Of a stretch of DNA of 32,970 bases, positions 17,137-26,436 are shown piece by piece. Origin of the DNA: Bacteroidetes bacterium 4572_128. GTDB taxonomy: Bacteria > Bacteroidota > Bacteroidia > Bacteroidales > 4572-128. A program made the translations under genes and the position numbers. The notes beneath the pieces are model-generated. The model had not been told where the DNA came from and ran no database searches. It saw only the letters and a list, made by a program, of their open reading frames with translations. Every line of letters starts with the position of its first letter. The first letter of the stretch is position 1. The DNA lies in contig NBLL01000032.1 of the NCBI GenBank assembly GCA_002084355.1, forward strand, positions 1 through 32,970, in the 5' to 3' direction.

Positions 17137-19169
17137 AGCTTTCTTAATTTTTTCATAATTAAAATGGTATTTCTAAAATCAACTTTATTACCAAGACTGT
17201 CAGTTAATTGTCCATCATCTAAAACTTGCAATAAAATATTAAATACATCTGGATGTGCTTTTTCAATTTCGTCAAGTAATATGACTGAATAAGGTTTACG
17301 TCTAACTTTTTCTGTTAATTGTCCACCTTCTCCATATCCAACATAACCCGGAGGCGAACCTATTAATCTGGAGATGGAAAATTTTTCCATATATTCACTC
17401 ATATCCATTCTTATCAAAGAGTCCTTTCCTTCGAATAAATAATCAGCAAGTACTTTTGCCAGTTGTGTTTTTCCAACTCCTGTTTGTCCCATAAAAACAA
17501 AAGTTCCTATGGGTTTATTTGGGTCTTTTAAACCAACTCTACTTCTTCGTATTGCTTTCACAATTTTTTCTACTGCTTCATTTTGTCCGATGATTCTTTC
17601 TTTGATTTTATCTCCCATTTTTACCAAACAGGAAATTTCATCTCTTGCTATCTTTTGAACAGGTATTCCTGTCATCATCGCAACAACATTTTCTACATCA
17701 CTTTCAAAAACTTTATCTTTAGTTTCTTCTAATTTTTTCTCCCAGTTAATTTTTTCTTCTTCTAATTTTACTAGTAATTTTTTTTCATTATCCCTTAAAT
17801 CCGCTGCTTTTTCAAAATTTTGTTCTTTAACAGATTCCATCTTTTTTATGCGAGTTCTTTCTATGTCTTTTTCTATTTCGTCAATTAATAACGGAACTTT
17901 TATATTTGCAATATGTATATGCGAACCAACTTCATCTAAAACATCTATAGATTTATCAGGTAAATTTCTATCAGTAATATATCTTTCAGAAAGTAAAACA
18001 CAAGAATTTATTGCTTCCGAAGTGTAAAAAACATTATGATGTTTTTCATAATACTTTTTTATGTTTTTCAAAATTTCTATGCTTTCTTTTATTGTTGTTG
18101 GATCAACCATAATTTTTTGAAACCTACGTTCTAAAGCACCGTCTTTTTCTATTTGCTGTCTGTATTCGTCCAGAGTTGTCGCACCTATACATTGAATTTC
18201 TCCCCGTGCCAATGCGGGTTTTAACATATTCGCAGCATCTAAAGAACCAGCAGCACCTCCGGCTCCGACGAGAGTATGGATTTCATCTATGAACAAAATC
18301 ACTTCGTCAGTATTTTCTAATTCGTTCAAAATAGATTTCATTCTCTCTTCAAATTGACCTCTGTATTTTGTTCCTGCAACTATAGAAGCTAAATCTAAAG
18401 AAACTATACGTTTTTCAAAAAGAACTCTGGAAACTTTTTTTTCTATAATTCTTGTAGCAAGACCTTCAACTATGGCAGATTTTCCAACTCCGGGATGTCC
18501 AATTAAAACAGGATTATTTTTCTTTCTTCTGCTCAATATTTGTACTAACCTTTCTATTTCTGTATGTCGTCCAACTATTGGGTCGAGTTTTTTTTGTTCT
18601 GCAAGATAATTCAAATCTGTTCCAAAAGCATCTAAAACTGGTGTTTTCGATTTTTTCTTAGATTTGGATTTTGAAGGATTATCTTTTTTATTTTCTTTTT
18701 CCTCAGAACCTGTTTTTGAAGTTATTTCTTTATTTAAATGCTTTCTCATCATATCGTAATTAATATTTTTATTATTTAAAAGCCTTGTTGCTTCACTTTT
18801 ATTGTCTTTTAAAATCGCCAAAAGCAAATGCTCTGTATTTACTTCTTTGCTTTTTAAAGATTTTGCTTCTAAAAATATCCATTTTAAAGCTTTTTCAGTA
18901 GATTTTAAAAGCGGTATATTTTTATTTTTTGAGAAGAAATTTTTTTTATTTTCATTTTGAATTTTAAATTCTAAACGTTTTGCTATTTCGTCTAAATTTA
19001 TACCTAATTCAGTTAATTTTTTTATTGCATTTCCATTACCTTTTTTTATCATTCCAAGAAACAAATGCTCAGTACCAACAAACTCATTACCAAGTCTTTT
19101 TGCTTCTTCCATGCTATAAGATAATATTTCTTTTATTGATTTTGATAATTTAGAATTCATAATTTTCAA
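17133..19169 (-). pseudogene. clpC: ATP-dependent Clp protease ATP-binding subunit ClpC, 3'-broken
   Basis: ClpC is the Hsp100 unfoldase that feeds ClpP. The piece carries two Clp_N repeats ([13 protein letters not shown] and [12 protein letters not shown]), then D1 with Walker A GHPGVGKS, Walker [23 protein letters not shown] and [26 protein letters not shown]-like middle segment ([15 protein letters not shown]) and D2 with Walker A GQTGVGKT and Walker [30 protein letters not shown] follow. The frame ends after [14 protein letters not shown], where the family has IIMTSNIG. The joint sequence TTAATTATGAAAAAATT fits both the ILIM codons and the NYEKI codons of the 3' piece, so AATTATGA is probably the repeated word between which the deletion occurred. 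It is the first gene of the operon running to 12142; TAATATTG about 20 bp upstream is at best a weak -7 box. Confidence 0.88.
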
Positions 19170-19389
19170 TTTTAAATATTTGCAATATTAAAAAAAATAT
19201 ATATTTAAAAAAATTTTTATAATTTATTATAACATAAAATATTCCAAAAATAAAAAATTGTTAAAAAGTCATATAAATTAAAAAAAAAGTCAAATTGTCA
19301 GTAAATTTTATTTTTTTTTATTAAAAATTTTGTCATTTTTTGAAATTCATAAAAATTGCCGTTTTTTTTCAAAAAAAAATTTTTTAATT

Positions 19390-19985
19390 CAAAATTAAAA
19401 AATATTGAAATTTTTGGACGAATTTTGAAAAAAATTTTTTTTATTTTTAATAATAAAAAATATTGAAAATTTTGGACGAATTTTGAAAAAAAATTTTAAA
19501 TTCAAAATTAAAAAATGTTAAAATTTTGGGCGAATTTTGAAAAAAAATTTTTTTTTATTTCAAAATTAAAAAATATTAAAATTTTGGGCGAATTTGAAAA
19601 AAAAATTTTTTTATTTCAAAATTAAAAAATATTGAAAATTTTGGACGAATTTTGAAAAAATTTTTTTTTATTTTTAATAATAAAAAATATTGAAAATTTT
19701 GGACAAATTTTGAAAAAAAATTTTTAAATTCAAAATTAAAAAATGTTAAAATTTTGGGCGAATTTTGAAAAAATTTTTTTTTATTTTTAATAATAAAAAA
19801 TATTGAAAATTTTGGACGAATTTTGAAAAAATTTTTTAATTTTGAAATTAAAAAGCATTAAATTTTTGGACGAATTTTGAAAAAAAAACATTGGAGTTTT
19901 TTTTTGAACCTCCAATCCAATGTTTGTTTTACGAATTTTTTAAAAAATATTGAAATTTTGGACAATTTTTGAAAAAAATTTTCTT
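19390..19985 (+). repeat. Tandem-repeat array 2, about 10 units of 54-58 bp with higher-order pattern
   Basis: The core GG positions are 19416, 19474, 19528, 19586, 19643, 19701, 19756, 19814, 19868 and, after a hairpin insertion, 19960. Two unit types recur: one with TTTTTAATAATAAAAAATATTG before GGACGA, and one with AAATTCAAAATTAAAAAATG before GGGCGA. The type pair at 19474/19528 is repeated at 19701/19756, so a multi-unit block was itself duplicated. The array occupies most of the 975-bp gap between divergent clpC and the aminotransferase gene, in which no coding sequence was seen. The rest of the gap (19170-19390 and 19985-20100) is unstructured A/T-rich sequence. Confidence 0.9.
19886..19925. 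other. AACATTGGA hairpin inside array 2
   Basis: AAACATTGGA (19886-19895) pairs perfectly with TCCAATGTTT (19916-19925) around a 20-nt loop containing a T-run. TTGGAG/CTCCAA offers an overlapping alternative pairing. This is one of the few G+C-containing hairpins in the window. It lies between divergent genes, so it is not the terminator of any annotated coding sequence. A close relative sits beside array 3 at 26310-26339. Confidence 0.6.
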
Positions 19986-20106
19986 TTAAAATGACAATTT
20001 TTTATTTGTTTTTTTCTTCAATTTTTATAAAAAAAAAATATATAATCCAAGAATTTATTTTCTTAAAAATAATTAAAAAATTTTTTTTTTAATTAAAATT
20101 AATAAT

Positions 20107-20114
20107 TATATTTG
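20107..20114 (+). promoter_or_regulatory. Probable -7 box (TATATTTG) of the aminotransferase gene
   Basis: TATATTTG matches the Bacteroidota TAnnTTTG consensus and lies 30 bp before the ATG at 20145. The -33 region is a run of T, so no separate TTG can be assigned. Confidence 0.5.
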
Positions 20115-20144
20115 TTTAATAATTAAAAATTAATTATTGAAATT

Positions 20145-21347
20145 ATGCCAAAGATATCGGATAGAGGTATTTTAATGCCAGAGTCAGCAATTCGTAAATT
20201 AGTTCCTTACGCTGAAGAAGCAAAAAAAAGAGGTGTTAAAGTTTACCATTTGAACATAGGTCAACCAGATATAAAAACTCCGGAAATTGCCATAGAAGCA
20301 ATTAAAAATCTTGACAAAAAAGTTATCGAATATAGTCATTCTGCAGGTATAGAAAGTTATAGGCGAGGTCTTGCAAATTACTATAAAAATGTTGGAATAG
20401 ATGTTGAATATTCTGATATTTTGATAACTACAGGCGGTTCAGAAGCAATTTCTTTTGCTTTTTCCACCTGTTTAAATCCCGGAGACGAAATTATAATTCC
20501 AGAGCCTTTTTATACAAACTATAATAGTTTTGCAAAAAATAATGGAGTGAAAATTGTTCCTATAATTTCTAGTATTGAAAGTTGTTTTTCTCTTCCACCT
20601 ATAGAAGAATTTGAAAATTTGATAACAGAAAAAACAAAAGGAATAATTATTTGTAATCCAAATAATCCTACTGGTTATTTATATTCTAAGGAAGAGTTAG
20701 AAACTCTTGCTAAAATAGTAAAAAAATACGATTTATATTTATTTTCTGATGAAGTTTATAGGGAATTTTGTTATGATGGAAATGAGCATTTTTCTGTTAT
20801 GGAACTTCAAGGAATAGAAAATAATGTTGTTTTAGTAGATTCTGTTTCGAAACGTTATAGTGCTTGTGGGGTTCGTATAGGTTGTTTAGTAAGTAGGAAT
20901 AAAGAGATTATTAAAATTGCTTTAAAGTATGCTCAGGCTAGACTTAGTCCACCAGCTCTTGGACAAATTCTTGGTGAAGCAGCCTTAAAAACTCCAAAGA
21001 GTTATTTTGACGAAGTTTATAATGAATATGTTGAAAGGAGAAATTTTATAATCGAAGAATTAAACAAAATAGACGGGGTTTTTTCGCCTATGCCAAAAGG
21101 TGCTTTTTATTCAATTGTAAGATTGCCTGTAGATGATTCAGATAAATTTTGTAGATGGTTACTTGAAGAATTTAGTTACAAAAACCAAACAGTAATGCTT
21201 GCTCCTGCAACAGGTTTTTATTCCAGAGATGGTTTAGGTAAAAATGAAGTTCGTATGGCTTATGTTCTTAAAAAAGAAGATTTGAAAAACGCTGTTAAAG
21301 TTTTAGAAGAAGCTCTAAAATCTTATAAATTAATCAATAATTTATAA
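20145..21347 (+). CDS. Class I pyridoxal-phosphate aminotransferase (aspartate aminotransferase-like)
   Basis: The 400-residue fold-type I enzyme has all main motifs: NIGQPDIKTP (37-46), TTGGSEAIS (95-103), NPNNPTG (171-177), SDEVYREF (201-208) and VDSVSKRYSACGVRIG, with the PLP lysine at K236. The region after it (RMAY near the C-terminus) supplies the carboxylate-binding arginine. The closest familiar type is the AspC-like aminotransferase of Bacteroidota. The amino donor cannot be fixed from sequence; aspartate, aromatic or LL-DAP-type substrates are possible. It appears intact and monocistronic: a -7 box precedes it and a strong hairpin follows the stop by 4 bp. Confidence 0.9.
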   Translation: MPKISDRGILMPESAIRKLVPYAEEAKKRGVKVYHLNIGQPDIKTPEIAIEAIKNLDKKVIEYSHSAGIESYRRGLANYYKNVGIDVEYSDILITTGGSEAISFAFSTCLNPGDEIIIPEPFYTNYNSFAKNNGVKIVPIISSIESCFSLPPIEEFENLITEKTKGIIICNPNNPTGYLYSKEELETLAKIVKKYDLYLFSDEVYREFCYDGNEHFSVMELQGIENNVVLVDSVSKRYSACGVRIGCLVSRNKEIIKIALKYAQARLSPPALGQILGEAALKTPKSYFDEVYNEYVERRNFIIEELNKIDGVFSPMPKGAFYSIVRLPVDDSDKFCRWLLEEFSYKNQTVMLAPATGFYSRDGLGKNEVRMAYVLKKEDLKNAVKVLEEALKSYKLINNL

Positions 21348-21351
21348 AAAA

Positions 21352-21380
21352 AAATTGGAAAGTTTATAACTTTCCAATTT
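21352..21380. terminator. Strong bidirectional intrinsic terminator
   Basis: AAATTGGAAAGTT (21352-21364), loop TAT, AACTTTCCAATTT (21368-21380) is a perfect 13-bp stem. It has an A-run before and an eight-plus T-run after, so both strands see a stem followed by T. It lies 4 bp after the aminotransferase stop and 4 bp before the end of the convergent saccharopine dehydrogenase-like gene. Confidence 0.92.
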
Positions 21381-21384
21381 TTTT

Positions 21385-22719
21385 TTATATATTTTCACTT
21401 ATAGGTAAATTATAATCTTCTATCATTTTAATATTTAAATCTTCCAGAGCATCTAATATTGGATTATATATTTCTGGAATAATAGGTCTCCAAACTCCTT
21501 TTACTTTAATTTTATTTTCCAAAATCATTTTAACTCCGACTGCAGCTGGCAAAGCAACAGTTCTTGCTACAGAAGTGTTTGTTTTCGGACTACCAAAATC
21601 TAACATGCGAGATTTAATAACTTCTTGTTTTCCATCTGGATAAATGGCTAAAAAAGTATGTTGCATTACAACCATATCTTTTTCGTCTTCTTTAAGCATC
21701 ATTTTATCAATCATCAAATCAGATGTCAATTCAAAAGCTGTATCTTCTTTTCTGTTTATTTTTTCATTACTAAATAAACCTAAAAATTCCATACTTTTTA
21801 TTGCTGTTGCATCTTTTTCAATTTTTAAATAATTAGCAACTTTTTCTTTTATATTATCAGAAGAAGTTTCTCCAATTTGCATTGCTAAGAAATCAGCATA
21901 AGATTTTCCTGAGAAATCAATTTTTTTATCTTTAATTAAATTTAAAATTTTCATTGCGTCAAAAGTTTCACACCAACCTTTAAATCTAAAAGTTCCTCTA
22001 AACATAGTTTTTGTTTCAGGAATTTTATAAATGTCTATATATTCCAAAGAATCGCGATTAGGATAAACTTCTAAATTTCCAATACCAGGAAAATCTACTT
22101 TAAAAACATCTTTAAATAAATTTTCTGTTGGCACATCTGTAACTTTTCCGTGCTTTAAATATTTAGCATTATTATTTCCTGCAAGTACGACACCCTTTGG
22201 ACTCCAAGAAAATTTATATTTAAATGGATTATCAGAATTTTCTTTAGATGGTAAAGCACCACAAATAGAATAAAATTCCTCTACTTTTCCACCTTTTCTA
22301 TGAATGGTTTCAATAATTCTCATGGCTGACATGTGATCTATACCAGGATCCAAACCTAATTCATTTAATATAATTATTCCAGCATCTTTTGCTTTTTTAT
22401 CTAATGCTTGCATTTCTGCTTGTACATAAGAAGTAGTAAGCATATTTCTTTTATGCTTTATACAATAATTTGCAACCATAACATGAAAAGAATAAGGCAG
22501 TAAACTTACTGTCAAATCATTTTCTAAAATGAGCTTTTCTAAGGTTTCTTCGTCAGAAGCTGTCCAGTATAAAGATTTTCCAAGATGATGACCATCTATC
22601 ATAGAATCTGCTTTAGATTTTGTAGGACTTGCAATAGTTACAAAAATTTCATTTTGCAATAAATTTTGAACTATCGGTTTTACAACCATACCTGCACCAA
22701 GAATAAGAACTTTTTTCAT
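21385..22719 (-). CDS. Saccharopine dehydrogenase-like oxidoreductase (Lys9/saccharopine reductase type)
   Basis: The 444-residue protein opens with a Rossmann fingerprint (KKVLILGAGMVVKPIV). The family blocks follow: TVSLLPYSFHVMVANYCIKH, MLTTSYVQAEMQAL, GIIILNELGLDPGIDHMSAMRII, FYSICGALPSKENSDNPFKYKFSWSPKGVVLAG and FRGTFRFKGWCETFDAM. These match the saccharopine reductase/LYS9 group, which catalyses glutamate-linked saccharopine formation or its reversal with NAD(P)H. In Bacteroidota the physiological role (lysine breakdown or a related carboxy-amine) is not fixed, and no partner gene is adjacent. It has its own -7 box and terminator. Confidence 0.88.
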   Translation of the reverse strand: MKKVLILGAGMVVKPIVQNLLQNEIFVTIASPTKSKADSMIDGHHLGKSLYWTASDEETLEKLILENDLTVSLLPYSFHVMVANYCIKHKRNMLTTSYVQAEMQALDKKAKDAGIIILNELGLDPGIDHMSAMRIIETIHRKGGKVEEFYSICGALPSKENSDNPFKYKFSWSPKGVVLAGNNNAKYLKHGKVTDVPTENLFKDVFKVDFPGIGNLEVYPNRDSLEYIDIYKIPETKTMFRGTFRFKGWCETFDAMKILNLIKDKKIDFSGKSYADFLAMQIGETSSDNIKEKVANYLKIEKDATAIKSMEFLGLFSNEKINRKEDTAFELTSDLMIDKMMLKEDEKDMVVMQHTFLAIYPDGKQEVIKSRMLDFGSPKTNTSVARTVALPAAVGVKMILENKIKVKGVWRPIIPEIYNPILDALEDLNIKMIEDYNLPISENI

Positions 22720-22760
22720 AAAATTTTTATTTGAAAAATTATTTCCTTATAAATTTATTA

Positions 22761-22768
22761 CAAATGTA
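22761..22768 (-). promoter_or_regulatory. Probable -7 box (TACATTTG) of the saccharopine dehydrogenase-like gene
   Basis: The minus strand reads TACATTTG, a full match to TAnnTTTG, 42 bp upstream of the ATG at 22719. A TTG is present further upstream, but its spacing of 12 bp is shorter than the usual 19-20. Confidence 0.5.
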
Positions 22769-22869
22769 TAAAATATAAAACAATAAAAATTTTTTTTTGT
22801 ATATTTTTTTATTTATTAAAAAATAATTTTTCCATAAAATTGCCAAAATTTTTAATTTTTCTCAAAAAA

Positions 22870-23736
22870 TTATTCATTAGCAATTCTTATTAAATATTCT
22901 CCATAAGGATTTTTATTCAAACCTTTTGCAAGTTCTAATAATTTTTCTTTTGTTATGTATTTTTTTTGAAAAGCGATCTCTTCTAAACAAGCAATTTTTA
23001 AACCTTGTCTGTCTTCTATAGTTGCAACAAAATTAGATGCCTGTAACAAACTTTTATGTGTCCCAGTATCTAACCAAGCCATTCCACGTCCTAATATTTT
23101 TACTTTTAAACGTTTTTCATTTAAAAATAATTTATTTATATCAGTAATTTCTAACTCTCCTCTTTTTGAGGGCTTTAAATTTTTTGCTTTTTTTATAACA
23201 TCATTTGAGTAAAAATAAAGTCCAGTGACAGCATAGTTAGATTTTGGTCTTTCTGGCTTCTCTTCTAAACTCAAAACTTTTCCATTTTCATCAAAATCAA
23301 CAACTCCATATCTTTCTGGATCTTTTACATAATAACCAAATACTATCGCTCCATCTTTCAACTTGGAAGACTCTTCAAGAATTCCAGACATTCCATAGCC
23401 AAAAAATACATTATCACCAAGTATCAAACAAACATTATCATTACCAATAAATTTTTCTCCTATAATAAATGCTTGTGCAAGACCATCTGGCGAAGCTTGT
23501 ATCTCATAACTTATAGAAATACCTAAATCAGAACCATCACCTAATAAATTCTCATATAAATGAATATCATGAGGTGTAGAAATTATTAAAATTTCACGAA
23601 TATTTGATAACATTAAAATTGAAAGCGGATAATAAATCATCGGCTTATCATAAATCGGTAGAATTTGCTTAGAAACACTTTTTGTAATTGGATACAATCT
23701 CGTTCCAGCTCCTCCAGCAAGAATAATTCCTTTCAT
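22870..23736 (-). CDS. rfbA: Glucose-1-phosphate thymidylyltransferase
   Basis: RfbA makes dTDP-glucose from glucose-1-phosphate and dTTP, the first step to dTDP-rhamnose and other surface sugars. The nucleotidyltransferase signature [27 protein letters not shown] opens the protein, followed by [62 protein letters not shown] and [14 protein letters not shown]. The length of 288 residues is typical. rfbB, rfbC and rfbD are not adjacent, so the pathway genes must be elsewhere. The gene appears intact. Confidence 0.96.
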   Translation of the reverse strand: MKGIILAGGAGTRLYPITKSVSKQILPIYDKPMIYYPLSILMLSNIREILIISTPHDIHLYENLLGDGSDLGISISYEIQASPDGLAQAFIIGEKFIGNDNVCLILGDNVFFGYGMSGILEESSKLKDGAIVFGYYVKDPERYGVVDFDENGKVLSLEEKPERPKSNYAVTGLYFYSNDVIKKAKNLKPSKRGELEITDINKLFLNEKRLKVKILGRGMAWLDTGTHKSLLQASNFVATIEDRQGLKIACLEEIAFQKKYITKEKLLELAKGLNKNPYGEYLIRIANE

Positions 23737-23760
23737 TTTATTTTTTTTTTTAATTTTTTT

Positions 23761-24067
23761 TTAATTAACAAGAGATAAAACACCTTTTCCACAGCCAGTT
23801 TTCCCATTTTTGATGGAAAAAACTAATCTATAAACAGCAGTTTTTTTACATATAAAATCTATAATTTCATGTATTTCGTGCATTTTTCCCATATTATTTG
23901 TTAATAATATTTTTTCTTTATCATAAAGTATTGCTATTTAATTCAACAATAAAGTCTTTCATAAAAATAGACGACACTCCTATATTTGCTTCGCAATCGC
24001 ATTGTCCATTAGCAATAAAAAAATTTGTAATAGAATGAATAATAATTAAAAAAAAAATTTTTTTCAT
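23761..24067 (-). pseudogene. Small secreted protein gene with a frame break
   Basis: Too short for the ORF track. From the ATG at 24067 the minus strand encodes a signal peptide (KKIFFLIIIHSITNFFIANG) followed by QCDCEANIGVSSIFMKDFIV, then stops at 23921. In another frame it continues AILYDKEKILLTNNMGKMHEI, HEIIDFICKKTAVYRLVFSI and KNGKTGCGKGVLSLVN, ending at TAA 23761. Both parts read like genuine protein (balanced composition, paired cysteines), and the joined product would be about 100 residues. I do not recognise the family. The ATG follows the lipoprotein stop codon by one base (TAAAATG), which strongly suggests cotranslation with that gene. Whether the break is a one-base slip or a deletion cannot be judged without a homologue. 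Confidence 0.6.
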
Positions 24068-24068
24068 T

Positions 24069-24998
24069 TTAAGAACTTGTTAATTGGTTACGGATTTTTT
24101 TTGTTAATTCAACAATTTTTTTCATTTGACCTTTTGGAATATTAATTATACTTTTTTCATTTTGAACGATAATAAACATTCCATTTTCTTCGATAGACTC
24201 AGGTTCACCAACTTCATAAGTTATTTTTATTTTATTAAATTCTATTTCTAATAATTTAAAATTATTAATAAGTTTTTGAACTTGCTCATCTGATTTATAA
24301 TTTTCTAAAATAGATAACAATTCATTAAGAACTAATTTCTGCTCTCCTATCCTTTCTTTTATTTCATGACTTTTAGACTGCTTAACAACCTGAGTAGCAA
24401 GGTAAAGACCTTCTATCCAAACACCAGAAATTAATAAAGCACTCAAACGCCCCCTATCATTTTTTCTTAAATGCTCGTCCATTTTATTAAAACTCGAAAC
24501 AGAAATTTTTATCAAAGCATCTAAATCGTCATTATTCATCGCAAGACGTTTTAGTGTAGAAAAATCAAAAAATTGTCCAACCTTAATGTCTTCAGCGAGG
24601 TCTCTGATAAACGAAATGTAACTAAGAATAGAAGTATTTTTATTATAAATATTCAAATATCCTAAATCTGCAATATAAATTCCTAAAGCTATAGATTTTT
24701 TAAATTCATTATTATAAATGCTTTTATCTTCAACTTGACTTAAATAATCGGTAGAAAAAGGTATGCCTTCTTTTTTTATCAAACTTGCCATTTCGATAGG
24801 CGAAGAAATATTATAAATAATATTTGCCGTTTGATTTTCTTCAATTTCAACACTTTGCTCTTCATAGAGAGAATCGGGAATATAAAAATCGCCATCCTCA
24901 CCTTTTTTCTTATTAGAATTATCCGAACAAGAAAATAAATTTATTATTATAAATAATATAAAAAAATAAAATAAATAAACTCTAAAAATTAATTTCAT
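24069..24998 (-). CDS. Uncharacterised lipoprotein
   Basis: A lysine-containing start, a long hydrophobic stretch and the lipobox INLFSC (followed by SDNSNKKKGEDGD) mark a lipoprotein. The Asp/Lys-rich linker after the cysteine resembles the Bacteroidota lipoprotein export signal for the cell surface. The mature part is mostly helical and carries IALGIYIADLGYLNIYNKN, LAEDIKVGQFFDFSTLKRLA and GVWIEGLYLATQVVKQS. This pattern recurs in conserved Bacteroidota lipoproteins of unknown function. No enzyme motif is seen. It is followed after one base by the small secreted gene, so the two probably act together. Confidence 0.75.
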   Translation of the reverse strand: MKLIFRVYLFYFFILFIIINLFSCSDNSNKKKGEDGDFYIPDSLYEEQSVEIEENQTANIIYNISSPIEMASLIKKEGIPFSTDYLSQVEDKSIYNNEFKKSIALGIYIADLGYLNIYNKNTSILSYISFIRDLAEDIKVGQFFDFSTLKRLAMNNDDLDALIKISVSSFNKMDEHLRKNDRGRLSALLISGVWIEGLYLATQVVKQSKSHEIKERIGEQKLVLNELLSILENYKSDEQVQKLINNFKLLEIEFNKIKITYEVGEPESIEENGMFIIVQNEKSIINIPKGQMKKIVELTKKIRNQLTSS

Positions 24999-25137
24999 AT
25001 ATAAAAAATATAACGTTTTTAATAAAAAAAAATTTTAAATTAATATAAATTTTTTTATTTTAAAATAAAAATTTTTTCAAAAAAACAAAAATTTTTTAAT
25101 TTTAATTTTTTTATTAAAAAAATGTTAATTTTTATAA

Positions 25138-25986
25138 ATGAATATTAAACAATATTTGATTTTTTTATTTTTTGCATTTAATTTTAATATTATTTTTGGA
25201 CAAATTAAAGACTTCGATGAAGAACAATTAAATGCCCATACGAAATTAGTCAGTCAATTTTTTTTACGATTTAATAACGAAGAAAATAAATATAATATAA
25301 AATATAATAAAAACTCTTTGTTTTTTAGAAGCAATTTTGGAAGAAAAAAAATGCTAAAAGAACTTTTTGATAAAGAAAATTTTGAAATTAAAGATACATT
25401 GAAAAATGAATTTATTTCATTTATTACAAATGATGACAATCCATTATTTATAGAATTTTTTAAAAGCAATTGGTTTGCACAAGTAAATACAAATTTTTTA
25501 TATTTTGGAAAAAAAGAAAAAATAATTTTATTTTTTAAATTAGAAACGAAAAATAATGCCTCAAAATGGATTTTAAAAAATGTTTTTTTTGAAAGATATT
25601 ATAAAAGTTTCTATAATTCAGAAAAAGAAGAAAAAAAATTTATATCGCCAATTAGTCACGAATTAGAATTTTTTAACCTAATAAAAATTTTCAAAGATTA
25701 TGAAAATATAGAATATTATACTTCAGATAATTATGAAATAGATTTTTTATCTATTTTTTTATACGATGTAAAAAAAGAAAATTTAAAATTTATAAATATA
25801 GATAATAAAATAAAATTTCATTTTTTTCAAATAAAGGAATGGTATTTTTCGCTATCTTTTTTTAATAGAAAAAATTATAATTCAGGATGGTTAATTTCAG
25901 ATTTAATAAAAATTAATAAAAAAAATAAAAATATTATTTTAAATTTTATCTCCAAAAGCTCTAAAAAAATAAGAAATGAAAAATAA
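25138..25986 (+). CDS. Secreted hypothetical protein
   Basis: A signal peptide is clear (KQYLIFLFFAFNFNIIFG, then QIKDFDEEQLNAH). The mature 260 residues contain an aromatic- and lysine-rich mixed alpha/beta sequence with LVSQFFLRFNNEENKYN, then FISFITNDDNPLFIEF and SKWILKNVFFERYYKSF. No catalytic motif or known domain was recognised. It is divergent from the lipoprotein gene (139 bp between starts), so both may be involved in one envelope process, but nothing in the sequence proves this. The coding pattern and normal start make it a real gene. Confidence 0.7.
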   Translation: MNIKQYLIFLFFAFNFNIIFGQIKDFDEEQLNAHTKLVSQFFLRFNNEENKYNIKYNKNSLFFRSNFGRKKMLKELFDKENFEIKDTLKNEFISFITNDDNPLFIEFFKSNWFAQVNTNFLYFGKKEKIILFFKLETKNNASKWILKNVFFERYYKSFYNSEKEEKKFISPISHELEFFNLIKIFKDYENIEYYTSDNYEIDFLSIFLYDVKKENLKFINIDNKIKFHFFQIKEWYFSLSFFNRKNYNSGWLISDLIKINKKNKNIILNFISKSSKKIRNEK

Positions 25987-26039
25987 AAACATTAAAAATT
26001 TCGTACCTTTCAAAATTTTTAATTTCTTTTTCAAAAAAA

Positions 26040-26300
26040 TTTTTTTCAAAAAAACGCCAAAATTTTAATGTTTTTTTAATTTCAATTAAAAAAATTTTTC
26101 AAAAATCGTTCAAAATTTTAAGATTTTTTAATTTCTTAATTTCAAAATAAAAAAAATTTTTTTCAAAATTCGTCCAAAATTTCAACATTTTTTAATTTCA
26201 AATAAAAAAAAATTTTTCAAAATTCATCCAAAATTTTAATGTTTTTTAATTTCAAATAAAAAAAAATTTTTTTCAAAATTCGTCCAAAATTTTAATGTTT
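26040..26300 (-). repeat. Tandem-repeat array 3, about 5 units, inverted relative to arrays 1 and 2
   Basis: The core, here as TCGTCCAAAATTTTAATG on the plus strand, recurs near 26056, 26109, 26174, 26228 and 26284, with spacings of about 53-65 bp. Variants are ACGCC, CGTTC, CGTCC, CATCC and CGTCC. The flanks follow the same A-run/T-run and TTTTTAATTTCAAAATAAAA pattern as arrays 1 and 2. The array lies in the 709-bp gap between the convergent secreted hypothetical and the membrane-fusion protein. Apart from the two hairpins listed separately, the rest (26440-26695) shows no feature I can support. Confidence 0.85.
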
Positions 26301-26309
26301 TAAAAAAAT

Positions 26310-26339
26310 AACATTGGAAGTAAAAAAACCTCTAATGTT
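26310..26339. other. AACATTGGA-type hairpin beside array 3
   Basis: AACATTGGAAG pairs imperfectly with CTCTAATGTT around a short A-rich loop. Arm sequence and position at the array edge match the hairpin at 19886-19925. A T-run follows about 10 bp later, so it could end transcription from the secreted hypothetical. Confidence 0.5.
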
Positions 26340-26406
26340 TCGACATCATTTTTTTTAAACAAAATTAAACGAAAAATTATAATTTCTCCGTTATTTTTTT
26401 GATTTT

Positions 26407-26436
26407 GATTTTGATAATGTTTTTTTTATCAAAATC
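26407..26436. terminator. Hairpin GATTTTGATAA / TTATCAAAATC
   Basis: An 11-bp perfect inverted repeat with an 8-nt T-rich loop lies between convergent genes. The run after the stem is short (TTATTTG), so termination is possible but not certain. Confidence 0.45.

Noticed and set aside
16756-19169. Programmed ribosomal frameshift in clpC
   Set aside because: A conserved block is absent, not just shifted; no frame change would recover the sensor-1 segment.
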